Of a stretch of 64,000 bases of DNA, positions 35,336 to 46,191 are shown in pieces. The DNA lies in NCBI GenBank assembly GCA_031002005.1, contig JARYHS010013630.1, positions 233,127,539 to 233,191,538 on the forward strand. Reading direction: 5' to 3'. A program made the position numbers and the translations under genes. The stretch is from Vandiemenella viatica (Eukaryota; Arthropoda; Insecta; Orthoptera; Morabidae). The notes under the pieces are model-generated. The model was given only the letters and a program-made list of their open reading frames with translations, ran no database searches and was not told where the DNA came from. How positions within the stretch are numbered: position 1 is the first letter of the stretch; each line of letters begins with the position of its first letter.

Positions 35336-36660
35336 TGGAGAAGGTGATCGAAGTGATCCTGGGAACTATCGTCCAATATCTATAACATATGTTTGTAGTA
35401 GAGTTATGGAGCATATTATATGCTCGAACATTATGAATTTTCTAGATTATAATAATTTGCTTACAACAAATCAACATGGATTTCGGAAGAAAAGATCATG
35501 TGAAACACAGCTGGCCCTATTTACACACGACGTAATGAAAGTTATCGATACAGGTTCACAAGTAGATGCAATTTTTTAGATTTCCAGAAAGCCTTTGACT
35601 CTGTGCCACACAACCGCCTTTTAGCGAAGCTTCGAGCGTACGGTATATCGGATCAGCTTTGTGAATGGATAAAGGATTTTCTAACTGGTCGGTCGCAGTA
35701 TGTTGTCGTTGAAGGAGAAAGTTCTTCTAATCTAGATGTTACATCGGGTGTACCTCAAGGAAGTGTAATAGGACCACTTCTTTTCTTAATTTTTATAAAC
35801 GATCTCGGAGACAAAGTAAAAAGCCTTTTTAGATTGTTTGCTGATGATGCGGTTATTTATAGGGAAGTAAGAACTTTGGCCGATTGCTTAGAAATTCAGC
35901 GCGATCTGGATGTTATTTTGGCTTGGTGCGCTGAGTGGCAACTTACTCTAAACTGTAAAAAGTGCAAGACAATGAGCATAACTAACAAAAAGAATCCGAT
36001 TGTTCAGAAATACGAGTTAAACAATACAGTTATTGATATGGTCGATTCTATGAAATATTTCGGAGTAACAGTACAAAGGAACATGAAATGGGACATACAC
36101 ATTAATTCTTTAGTAGGTAGAGCAAATTCTAGGCTGCGATTCATAGGTAGAATCTTGAAAAATTGTAATGAACAAACAAAGGAGATAGCGTACAAATCTC
36201 TTGTGCGTCCACATTTGGATTATTGTTGTGCCATTTGGGACCCGTTTCGTAAGGGATTGATCGAAAGTATAGAGAAAGTACAGAGAAGAGCCGCTCGATT
36301 CGTGACCGCTTTGCTACAGTCCTTATGAAAGCGTCACAGAACTGATTAGTAGATTAGGTTGGGAGTCTCTGGTAGATAGACGACACACGTTTCGTTTAAA
36401 CTTATTGGAAAACATGCATACTCCAACTTTCACTCATGAGTGTAGTGAAATACTTCTTCCACCAACCTATTTGAGTCGGAAGGACAGGAAAGATAAAATT
36501 AGAGAAATAAGATGCCGGACTGATTCTTATATGAATTCTTTTTTCCCTCGTACCATTAGGGATTGGAATGCACAGCAAAGAGATTAGCTTTGGTGCTGAG
36601 CACCCTCTGCCACCCACAATTTTGTGAATTGCAGAGTATATATGTAGATGTAGATGTAGA
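35336..36660 (+). mobile_element. CR1-like non-LTR retrotransposon, 5'-truncated
   Basis: It starts abruptly within the reverse transcriptase (DPGNYRPISITYV) and runs through the 3' end of the ORF, a short 3' UTR (CTCTGCCACCC...GAATTGCAGAG) and a tail of GTAGAT repeats at 36644-36660. Microsatellite tails instead of poly-A are typical of CR1-like elements. The endonuclease and ORF1 are missing, so this is an ordinary 5'-truncated insertion. A second, more decayed copy lies at 3255-3950 in the opposite orientation. Confidence 0.88.
35342..36587 (+). pseudogene. CR1-like reverse transcriptase
   Basis: RT motifs are well kept: NYRPIS (motif 1), GFRKKRSC (2), LDFQKAFDSVPHNRLL (motif A with Asp), SGVPQGSVIGPLLF (motif B) and LFADDAVIYR (motif C, intact FADD). 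Then come KYFGVTV, the thumb/connector region with RPHLDYCCAIW and RRAARFV, and the C-terminal FFPRTIRDWN. Two lesions break the frame: one T is missing in a T-run near 35575, just before LDFQKAF, and there is a shift near 36311. The remaining open frame 35603-36328 covers motifs A-C. The catalytic residues are intact but the protein is truncated, so activity is not expected. Confidence 0.88.
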
Positions 36661-38424
36661 AAGAAATATAAATTTTGTCTTAAAACGTTCCTACTTTTAT
36701 ATATTACCTTTGGTTCTTTTTTCATACCACTGTTCGATTTTTTTATTTCACTTATGTATTAAAGTAATATAATATATGAAATACAATAAATTAAAGCTGG
36801 GTAAAAACTCATCCATATAAGCATAAACTTTGATTAGAATTACATCTGAGATCACAGCGTGAAATATCATTTCCGTAACAGTTAACCCAAGAATTACATT
36901 TTCAAATGCCGATAAGGATTAGAACAGCAAAATGATATCAGATTTTACTATCAATACTAAGTGGTGTTTACAGTAAATTAAAAATCACACTTTAGACACG
37001 CTTGTTGAGTGTTAGTATGTGATGTAATGATTTTATTAACAACAAGCTATCAAGTTTTAATATCGACACTAGGCATAAAGATGTTTACCGTATATTCGAC
37101 ATCACAATTCCGTTAGGCTTATTGGATTTCTAATTTATAATTTAGTGGTTTGATTAACCTATTGCGTTTATTTTAATTTACTACATTTAAGCAAATTGTA
37201 GAAATAAATAATAAAAGTCAAAATGCAATATAAACACAATCCAAAGACTAGAGGAATCGTCTTTGGTGAGCATATCTTCAAGCACAAACATGTTTACAGT
37301 AACTGAAAAGTTACTAATGATAATTACCTTTCATTTACGTTTTACGTTTTTTTTAATATACTAGATTTTAGAAAAATGATTAAAAACATAAATGAAGTTA
37401 AAAATATAACACAATCCAAAGAATCATTGTGTGATCTTTTGTGAGCATTAAAAGAAGCGATCATCTTAAATACAGAATGATCTTTGGCGCATGTTTTTCC
37501 CATCTCGAAATGATTTATTGTTTCTCGTACCGTTCCTCGATCATATTAAATCATTAAATATGTTCACAAACTTTATGCTACTCCACAAGCTCCCAAAATT
37601 TTTAAAATACCATTCAAATAGCTGTGACAGTTTTTGCGTGAGGTCATTTCAAACCCTCAGAACACGCAGCTCGCTTGCAGATTTATAATAGTGTAGATTT
37701 CATATGACGTACTACATACCGTAATGAAATACATTTTCTGACCTTTAAAAAAGTAATTTGTTCTATATAATTTACTAAAATTTATATTAAAGTAATAAAA
37801 ACATATAATAGTTATAAAGTATTAAATTTTACCATTAATTGTTATTTAAAAAAGTAAATTTTTGCTAGGTGAACCTAATCCAAGAAGATGGGAATGATAC
37901 ATGTAGCGCCTGTAACGATTTGATAACTAAAATTCATAATTATTTAAAATAAAATCAGTATTTATGCTATCTAGTTTCAAACATAATTGATATTACTAGC
38001 AACTTGGCAACCAGAATGTAGCACTAATAGAACAAAATGAAATGCTCAGTCATTTTTCCTGTTTCGAGGACCTAAATTTTGTGGTAACGTGTGGAATATG
38101 AATCAATTTTAAATAGGCAGAAATAAAGTATAAACGAAAGGGAAATACGTGATAACAGAACATTTTGACTATTATCTAAAAGCATAAAATTTAATCTAAT
38201 TAATATTAAGAACCACTCTAACTTTTTTTAAATCCTTATTGCAGCATTGAAATATTATGTATAATTCACAGGTATTTTTACAGCTTATTTTATATAAAGT
38301 CATTGAACAGCACACTGGTTTACTGAGGTTGAAATCACTCTTTCATCATAGTACGTGTATGCAATATGTATTCATTTGTGACTTATGAAGAAAATTGATT
38401 TCGTGTCTAAATTTTTTGACTGAA
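36661..38424. other. AT-rich intergenic sequence
   Basis: Strongly AT-rich with only short frames. No repeat end was found before the Jockey-like LINE. Confidence 0.45.
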
Positions 38425-38548
38425 TGTGTGATTGTTAAAGATAGGTAGTGTTTACGAAAGTGACAAGAAATTACGTGTTGTGTATCGAAGATAAATGACT
38501 GATTCATGACTGCAGGCAGCGAATTAAGCTATCAGAGAGATCGCGCGT

Positions 38549-40265
38549 ATGGGTGACTACGAAAGAATGCTCTGCAATTCCGCGCCACGCGCGTCGAGCG
38601 CCTCATTGCAGTCGGCTTTGCCGGCGGACGATGTGACAAGTGCGGCGAATCGGCAAACAGATAAGGATATCGTAATGGTTGAAGACACTATACCAGCCGT
38701 TGTGTTCAACATTCAGCGTATACATGGTGACGTGTACTCGGTGAGCAAACATTTAACCCCGAAAAAGCGTCCCACAACTCCACCAGAAAGCACCTACAAT
38801 AAACAGTCACGTGCCGTCAACTACAGGAAGGCGGAGACGCGTAAATCTACTGGAGTCAGCCTGCCAGTGACGAAACTTGGTAAAGCCAAGAAGCCAAAGA
38901 AAGCTAAGGTACAAAAGAAGAAGACCATCGACCCACTGACAATACTGCAGTCTCAGTCTCCTGGCGGAATGGAGTCGGAAGGCATCGTTCCCGCATCCAT
39001 AATTGGCAGCCAGACCAGGAAGGCTTCATAATGCCGAAGAAGACAGCAAAGCCCCCACCTTCATTGGACACACCTGTGATGCAGGTCACTGCCTTGACTG
39101 TCGACGACACGCCGCGTATGGAGCCGAGATGCGACACCATCCCACCGATAGTAGTGGAATTCGCAGAAAACTACAAGACCCTTCATCATCGGGTGCCAAC
39201 TGTCATCAAAAGTCCATTCGCTGCTAAAACAGCAGGTGGTGACAAAATCAAATTCAGCTTGACTACTGCCGAAGACTTTGTTGCCGTCACTTCTCCCCTT
39301 CAACAGTGCAACATCCCATATTACACTTGGTGAAATCATTGAACGTGGTGTTTCGTGGCATTCCTAGGACTTTACCATCAGAGAAATTGAAAGAAGAGCT
39401 GACAGAAATGGGTTAAGACGTCATCCCGGCAGTAACGAAATAATTCCGCTTTTCGTACTAGTGTTACCAGACCTACCCGGGTATCACACAATCTTTCAGG
39501 TTGACAAGCTCTGCCACCTCAGAGTATCGGCAGAGAAACTGCGATCGTCAGCTGGACCATAGCAGTGTTTTAACTGTCAGTTGTTTGGAAATGTGGCACG
39601 CCATTGCAAAATGCGAACGGTGTGCGGGGCAAAACGACGCAAAGGACTGCCACCAATCTGCGGAAACTGCCACGGTGGCCACGGTATCAGTTGGAAAGCC
39701 TGTCCAAACTACAAGCGAGCCCACGATCGTCAAAGAGGAGTGGGGACAGAGGTTTCTCAGAGGCGTCTACAACAACAACAGGCAAACCAATAACGTTAAC
39801 TATCAAACTCTGACTCAACGAAATCTATTCCACAGAAACTAGAGAAAACGAAGAAACAGAAGGGCAAGAAACTGACATCTTCCAAAGTGCCACCAGACTG
39901 ATCCTTCTCTAAGGTAACCAAAGACGTGACTGATACTTTCCCCCCCCCCCCAAACAGCCACATCACCAAGACACTTCGACACAGCCGGTGAACCAAGGCC
40001 CAGCTGCAAAGTCCGAACAGCCGATGGTGTTGCAGACTGTACCACAAAGCGTCAGAAAAGAGAAGGTCTACCACGCCAGCAGTCAATGGAAGCAACAGAG
40101 AAGAACAGGACCAATTTCGGAAGACTTGTCAAAATGTTTGAGAATATACATAGCATGATGTTAAGCCTCCTAACGCGGCTTGATAGAATGTCTTCGGACA
40201 TAACAGCTGCAGTGACGTCGGCGCTTGTCAACACCAACGTAACTCAACATCGCAATCATGAATAG
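38549..40265 (+). pseudogene. Jockey ORF1 (gag-like, CCHC zinc knuckles)
   Basis: This is the RNA-binding/chaperone protein of the LINE ribonucleoprotein. It starts at the ATG at 38549 (MGDYERMLCN). Residues 1-160 include FNIQRIHGDVYS and a Lys-rich stretch (KAKKPKKAKVQKKKT). The frame shifts near 39031 and again near 39333, with in-frame stops after 39400. The domain before the knuckles (FRGIPRTLPSEKLKEELTEM) is of the Jockey pre-C2HC type. Zinc knuckles follow at about 39562-39715: CFNCQLFGNVARHC, a damaged second knuckle, and CGNCHGGHGISWKACP. The frame ends HRNHE-stop at 40263-40265, overlapping the ORF2 start at 40258 by 8 nt, the usual Jockey arrangement. Confidence 0.85.
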
Positions 40266-42936
40266 GAGGCCATACATTCATAGCCTCACGTTCTGTATGT
40301 GGAATGCCAACGGCATTCATGGACAATTTCTTGAGTTTCGACAATTTCTGCGGGATGAAGATGCAGACATTTGCCTCGTCAGCGGGTCCCAATTGAAGCC
40401 TTGCCTGCAGGCGGCTGCACCAAATTGCTGTTGCTACCGGAAAGACCGACTGACAGGTGGTGGGTGTGTTGCGCTGAATATAAAATGCGGTATTCCCAAC
40501 TTTGAAGTCACTCTTCCTCCTCCTTAGCAGGTAGAGGCTTTTGCGTTTCAGGTAAAAACATCCTCAGGCGCTATCACCGTCATCGCAGCCTTCCGACCAC
40601 CACGCAGAGTTCTTGACGTAGCTGACATCGCTGCCCTTGTGACACTTCCTGGTAAAATCCTCATTGGCGGAGATATGAATGCAAAGCACCAGGATTGGCA
40701 CAGCACAACTGCTAACCGTCTCTAAAAACCTCGCTGTTGAGAGACGTAAATACAAAAAAAAAAAAAAAACTGCTAATCTGGGTGGAAACCTCCTAAGACG
40801 CCTAGCCCACCGCCACAACCTATGTGTATGGGCACCTGATGAAAAAACGTCTCATCCCACAAAAATGAAGCCGGCCTGATGTTATAGACATTGTTGTAAC
40901 AAAGGATCACAGGATTTGTCTCGGCAACAACCCTTAACAGACTATCGTTGGACATCCTTCCTGTGCTACGACGTTGGGGAGTGGCAGCCAAAAAATCAAC
41001 CAATACTTGATTACAAGCGGACCGACTGGGACCAGTTTAGGCCAGTCGTAGCGATCAAACTGGAAAAGTGTAGAGGGGACGGGAATATTGGGGAGGCTCT
41101 TAGATTCTTCACCAATATTAAATGAAGCTACAAGAGTGCTAAAACACTGGTTCATCCAAGTATGAAGCCTTCCTGCCAGCTTCCACCGCACCTCCTTGCG
41201 CTGATTAGAAACAAAAATCGGATCGCGAAGGAATGGAAACTAACGAGGAATCATGTCACTTGCCACCTTCTCAATCACATGCCGTGAGAGCTGAAGGAAG
41301 CACTGGTAGAACATCGATATCATGAGTGGTCCGCACGTGTTGCAATGCTGTGACCAGACGATGGCAACATGTAGAACGAAGCTAGGTGGCTCACCTGCTG
41401 GATGAAGCTGATACCACAACTCCACGGCGAACGTGGTCTTGTATTTCTGCTCGAAGACAAAGCTAACGCGCTCGCTGACAGCTTTGAGAAAAATTTCCAG
41501 CCTGTCGATGACGACGTTGACGACCACCATATCGCCACAGTACGTCACCGACTGCGGTTATACTTGTCTGCCAACGACGACCATGACATCACCGAGATTG
41601 GACCGCAGGAAATAGCTAGCTGCATCACATGACTTCATTCACGAAAGACGCCTGGTAACTACCATGTGGACAATCGGGCACTCAGAAATCTACTTGAATA
41701 TATGAACTACTTGGCGCGACTCGTTGATACCATCCTGCGAAACCAGACTTTCCCGAGAGCATGGAAGCATGCCATTGTTATTGGCGTCCATAAGGCTGGG
41801 AAAGATCCAATTTTCCCCCAGAATTACAGGAACCTGCTACTGGCGCTCAGCAAGTGTTCCAACGAATTCTGCTGAAGCGTATTGACATCTACATCCAAGA
41901 ACCAGGCGTCATACCCAATCATCAACTTGGGAACTCCACTACGCAGAAAGCGACGAGGGCCTACAACGAGATATGCTATTGTATTTTGGTGCTGCTCGAC
42001 GTCACGGGGGATTTGACTCAGTGTGGCACACAGGTCTGCTCTGCAAGTTGAACGAATGGGGCGTGCCTGGAAATTACGTGAAACTAATCCGCAGATAGCT
42101 GTCGAGGTGCATCTTCTGCGTCAGGGTTGGCGATGTCATGTCAACAAGACGGCGTGCAGGTGTACCACAGGGTTCAGTACTGGGTCCTGATCTTTATACG
42201 AGCCTCTACACAGCAGACTTTCCAGCACCTGCGAATGTGAAAACGGCCACGTACGCCTACGATACGGCATTCTTTACATACAGCCGGAGCAGAGCCATCA
42301 CCACGAGGCGACTGCAGGAAGCTCTTCAGCAGACGACAGTCTGGGCCAGAAGGTGGCGGATAAGTATGAACCCAGTCAAAACGCAAGCGATTATGCTGAC
42401 GGGACGCTTAGGACGCCGGGGGACAGCACTACCACACCCGCAACTTCAGCTCGCAGGTAAAACCATTTCCTGGGCACCAACTGCTCGCTACCTTTGACTG
42501 TAAGGTGACTTGGTGAGCTCACATCAAGGACATCAGGCAAAGGGTAAGTGCTCGTCTCTAAGCTTTTTACCCTATACTTAATCGGGAAAGCTCATTGGCA
42601 CCACATCTAGGAGTTTCCATTTACTGTTCCTTAATTAGGCTGGTAATTGTGTATGCTTACTCTGTCAGGGGGTACACTGCTAATTGCCACCTAAAAAAGT
42701 TGCAAGTGCTGCAGAACAGAGCACTAAAGTGGGCATTACATCTGCCTAACCGTTTCCCCAGTGACGCAGTCCAAGAGACGTCTGAGACACCCAGGCTTAT
42801 GGAAAGATTCAGGCAACATGCGTATAAATTATATAGTGCAGCAGATCACTCTGCCAATCCACTGGTCAGTTGTCTCGGCGAATATGAAACTTCCGCTGTC
42901 AAACATAGTAGGCCACTAGTGCTGACAGAGCGTTAA
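40258..42936 (+). pseudogene. Jockey ORF2 (endonuclease + reverse transcriptase)
   Basis: ORF2 starts at the ATG at 40258 (MNRRPYIHSL). Endonuclease motifs are WNANGI (Asn kept), LVSGSQLKP where relatives have SET (catalytic Glu lost), and GGDMNAKHQDWHS (Asp and Asn kept). RT motifs are FDSVWHTGLL (motif A), AGVPQGSVLGPDLY (motif B) and TYAYDTAFF, where YADD should stand (second-position Asp replaced by Tyr). The C-terminal part has KLQVLQNRALKWALHLPN and ends at 42936. Several stops and frameshifts (near 40527, 40880, 41124, 41630, 41870 and 42050) plus a SINE insertion leave no long frame. Both enzyme centres are mutated, so the copy is dead. Confidence 0.88.
40716..40767 (+). repeat. 52-bp SINE 3' tail inserted in Jockey ORF2
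   Basis: CCGTCTCTAAAAACCTCGCT, then GTTGAGAGACGTAAATAC and a poly-A tail match the last about 40 bp of the SINE at 6897-7138 (minus strand: GTCTCTAAAGACCTCACTGT, then TGAGAGACGTAAAGC). The exact 9-bp duplication AACTGCTAA flanks it (40707-40715 and 40768-40776). It is therefore an extremely 5'-truncated but genuine retroinsertion. Removing it rejoins the Jockey endonuclease frame (STTAN followed by LGGNLLRRL). Confidence 0.9.
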
Positions 42937-43189
42937 GGAAAAACTAATAATTCGTCATCAAGACGACCATTCAGAGGTATAGAAAAGACCATTAAAATGA
43001 AGACAGAGGAAGGAAATGTCTGAGGACAATAACCCCCAAAACAACTAGCTTTAAGGCTGAGATTGGTGTAAATTGTTTTTTTTTTTGGAGAATTACAGAA
43101 CGTATGGTGTAATGTATTGTACAGAATTATAATGTCAGATATTTAATGAGTGCACGTGTATCCATTTTTTACAAGTTTTATATTAGCAT

Positions 43190-43214
43190 GACTTGTATGT
43201 ATGTATGTATGAAC
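43190..43214. repeat. GTAT microsatellite
   Basis: GTATGTATGTATGTATG simple repeat at 43195-43211. It sits just before the 158-bp tandem array. Confidence 0.7.
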
Positions 43215-43793
43215 GAATGTAATGGAATTTTACAACTCCATTTTGACCCACTTCCAGATGTCCGAGGTGTTTGAAATTTGGCACACATATTAAGAACCGG
43301 TGACAATATAATAATTTCATAGCTATATCCTGCTATTCTCATTACTTTGACAGTAACAACAGAAAAATGGTTGAATGTCGTGGAATTTTGCAATATAATT
43401 TTAAACCAATTCCAGATGTCCGAATTGTTTGAAATTTTGCTCATGTATTGATAACTGATTACAATATAATAATTTCATAGCTATGTCTTGATATTCTGAT
43501 TACGTTGACAGTAAAAACATAAAAATTTTGCACACGTTTTAAGAACCGTTGACAATACAGTAGTCTCTTAGCAACGTCCTGCTATTCTCGTTACTCTGAC
43601 GGTAACAATAGAAAAATGGTTGCCATGAAATGGAATATTTCATTTCAGTGTTTACCCGCTTCCTGACGTCCGAATCGTTTGAAATTTTGCACACTTATTA
43701 AGAACCGATAAAAATTCAATAATTTCACTTTTACCACGTTGTCAGAAACAACTTAAAAGTGGTTGAATGTAATGGAAAATTTCATTTCAATTT
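43215..43793. repeat. Degenerate tandem repeat, unit about 158 bp
   Basis: Units start near 43215, 43374, about 43527 (missing its first 60 bp), 43627 and 43764 (partial). Shared words are AATGTAATGGAATTTT, CCAGATGTCCGA, GTTTGAAATTTTGCACAC, TTAAGAACCG, ATAATTTCATAGCTAT, CTGCTATTCTC and GAAAAATGGTTG. Units diverge by many substitutions and indels, so the array is old. No coding frame spans it; a 88-codon minus frame at 43178-43444 follows the repeat and is not a gene. Confidence 0.85.
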
Positions 43794-43934
43794 TGATTTG
43801 ACCATTAATTGTATTTTACTCGTGGGAATAATAATTAAAAATGAAACTGCAACTCAAAGAAAAAGAGAGATTGGCGAAGAAAAGCCAACAGTAAGAAACA
43901 TAATTTTTCAACTATCTGAACTAAAAAGTTAAAA

Positions 43935-44399
43935 ATAAAATTGTAGTTTAAAAAACACATTTGGTAGTAATGTGAACTAAAAGGTTAAAAATAATATTTA
44001 AATATAAACATTTTGTTTAACAGTTATAGGACGTCCCACAATTCAGGATAAATTAATTTTTTTGAATAAGCTTAAAGTATAAAGTCACTGATTACAAATT
44101 TAACTTTAATGTTAAAAAAGCGTGGGGTGCGCTCTACATAACTTTTGACAATGACTCTGTCTTTACAAACAGCCAACGACAAAAAATATAAGACAACTGA
44201 AATAGCACTACATGCTTTTTTACATTATAGTTAATTTTGTAATCAGTGACTTTAAGCTTATTCGAAAAAATAATTTAGCCTGAATTGTGGGACGTCCTAT
44301 CACTGTTAAACAAAATGTTTATATATAAATATTATTTTTAACCTTTTACTTCACATTACTACGAAAGTGTGATTTTAGTTTTTTAAACTACAATTTTAT
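43935..44399. mobile_element. Foldback (inverted-repeat) element
   Basis: The left arm, about 43935-44121, is repeated in inverted form at about 44214-44399, around a 92-bp centre. Shared arm words include ATAAAATTGTAGTTTAAAAA, GTAATGTGAA, AAACATTTTGTTTAACAG, ATAGGACGTCCCACAATTCA and AAGTCACTGATTACAAA. The arms are about 186 bp and differ by scattered substitutions and small indels. Such a structure is typical of foldback-type MITEs. No ORF is present and I could not assign a clear target duplication. Confidence 0.88.
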
Positions 44400-44419
44400 T
44401 AGATTTGTAGAGTCGTGTG

Positions 44420-44504
44420 TGTGTGATTGTTAAAGATAGGTATTGTTGATAAAGGTGACTGAAGGAATTCTGTGTTGCGTGTTACAACATCCCTACCACG
44501 CTTC
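44420..44504 (+). mobile_element. 5'-end fragment of the Jockey-like LINE
   Basis: TGTGTGATTGTTAAAGATAG, GTA.TGTT, AAAG.TGAC and TGTGTTG.GTGT match the first about 75 bp of the Jockey copy beginning at 38425. Homology stops before the ORF1 start. The fragment is bounded on its right by the Harbinger-like element at 44508. Confidence 0.7.
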
Positions 44505-44507
44505 TAA

Positions 44508-45900
44508 TGCCGCATTTACACTCTCGCCTCGCGTCTCGCCTCACGCCTCGCCTCGCGCCTCGTGCACGAGCGCTGACGCGAACTGCCGTTTACACTCTCG
44601 CAAGAATTCATTCATGGATGACTAGTGGGCGTGCCAGCTTTCGTGGTGGACTGTGGGGGTTTGGTCCAATAGTTAAACGCTTTCGTTATTTTTATAAAAA
44701 TTAATTGACTTTTAAGGTTTTTTAAATAGATTTAATGATTTATTTATAAACGTTTCTCGTGAACAAACCGAGTAATATTATTATTGATGCACAATATTAC
44801 TCGGTTTGTTTCCCGAGAAACGTTTATAAATAAACAACGCCGAGAAAAATTGCATTCATTTATAGATTTAATTATGTTGATTTGCACCTTATAGGAGCTA
44901 ATAAAACGCTTATAGGTTACCAAAATGTTCTGTGTGTCATTATTTATTGAAAACTTTTAACTACTGCGTTACAATCTATTAAGAAGAAAATTTCAACATA
45001 GTTTCCTGAATTATTATCTATAGACGATAATAACTCCAGAGGATATTGACAGATTCAGTACCCACCTCAACTAACTTTAGACATGGAAAAACGATTTGTA
45101 GATATTTTGAAATTCAATGTTTATGACTGAATGAAAAATCCTTCTACCGCAAATATTGAAGAAGCTGTTAGAATTTGACAGGAAGAAGGTTTAGAAATCG
45201 TATATGACGCAGAAAGTAAACATAAATTCGATAGTGATGGATATGAAAACCAGTGGCAAAATAATTAAAAAAACACCTGTCATATCAAAATGTATGACAA
45301 CTGATATTCAGTTTAATGAAAACTTTTCCTTCATATCTCATGTAATCAGGCATTTGTGCTGTTAATCATATTATAGCCAAAGAAAGAAACCGAAAGAGGA
45401 GACCTTTGTTTGTTCCTTGCAAAATTGACCAAGATATCCAGTTTTTATTTTAACATAATCTGCCTTAGGAATATCATTAATAAACCAAATAATAAAATCT
45501 AATTTCACCAAACTTCGTCCTTTTATATACGCAAAGTATAAATAAAAAGACAGATTTAACTACAGTGAGTAGTTTTATAAAGACTTATTGTGCCAAACGT
45601 AGCGAAAGTCAGACAAAGTATTTGGCAAATTATTATTATGGGCTTTAACTCGCTGTACGTCTGTTTCATAAGGTATACATTGATACAAAAGTGGGCGGTA
45701 GGTAAAAAGGTTGACTACCTCTGCTGTAAACAATGTGCTCGCGCCTTTGACTCGCGCCAAGAGACCGCCACTGAGGCGAGCGGCACTCGCGAGCTTAGAC
45801 GAGGCGAGGCGATACTACGCGAGTGCACCGTTTACACTCTCGCCGTTCGCGGTGTCTCGCCTCGACTCGTCTAAGCTCGCGCGAGAGTGTAAACGCGGCA
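44508..45900. mobile_element. PIF/Harbinger-like element with TAA target duplication
   Basis: The ends are TGCCGCATTTACACTCTCGC (44508-44527) and, inverted, TGCCGCGTTTACACTCTCGC (45881-45900): 20 bp with one mismatch. TAA duplications flank at 44505-44507 and 45901-45903; a 3-bp TWA target is the PIF/Harbinger signature. The core GTTTACACTCTCGC recurs internally near 44586 and near 45829, and both ends are packed with GCCTCGC/GCGAGGC words. No transposase is recognisable inside (a short frame near 45083 is broken), so it is probably non-autonomous. It also contains a near-perfect hairpin at 44739-44834. Confidence 0.8.
44739..44834. repeat. 41-bp near-perfect hairpin
   Basis: The left arm TTTATTTATAAACGTTTCTC and onward through GAACAAACCGAGTAATATT (44739-44779) pairs with its reverse complement at 44793-44834, with about one mismatch and one bulge and a 13-nt loop. 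It lies inside the Harbinger-like element. Confidence 0.88.
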
Positions 45901-45972
45901 TAACAGATGGCCCTCTTCTGTTTCGAGCGTATGAGCAGGTTGTTGTCTCCATTCTTCACCTTACCAACACAA

Positions 45973-45983
45973 CTCACTTTAAT
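45973..45983. repeat. Target-site duplication (left) of the I-group LINE
   Basis: CTCACTTTAAT here is repeated exactly at 51391-51401, immediately after the A-rich 3' end of the LINE. This fixes the element as 45984-51390. Confidence 0.88.
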
Positions 45984-46191
45984 GGCAGTCGAGTCTCAGC
46001 TCTCGTATTGTAAACTTCCTTATACACGCGGATCTGCGTTGTGTGCGGTTAAGTGCTTCGCGGTCTCCGGGCAGTGTTTTCCCGGAACTGCGGACTAGTT
46101 CTCCGGGGATATTTTCCCACTCTCGAGGTGAAATAGTGCAATAGTTTATCAAGTACACACATCTGTTAATTCAATATAGCCTGCCGCCGTC

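Larger units (their letters stand above)
38425..43075 (+). mobile_element. Jockey-like LINE, nearly full length, inactive
   Basis: The 5' start TGTGTGATTGTTAAAGATAG is placed by its match with a second 5'-end copy at 44420. It has ORF1 (gag-like, zinc knuckles), an overlapping ORF2 (endonuclease + RT), and a 3' UTR shared with the truncated copy at 51893-52735 (GAGGAAATGTCT.AGGACAA, CTTTAAGGCTGA). About 4.65 kb is normal for Jockey. A 52-bp SINE tail is inserted at 40716. No clear target duplication was seen because the 3' end runs into a poly-T stretch. Confidence 0.9.
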
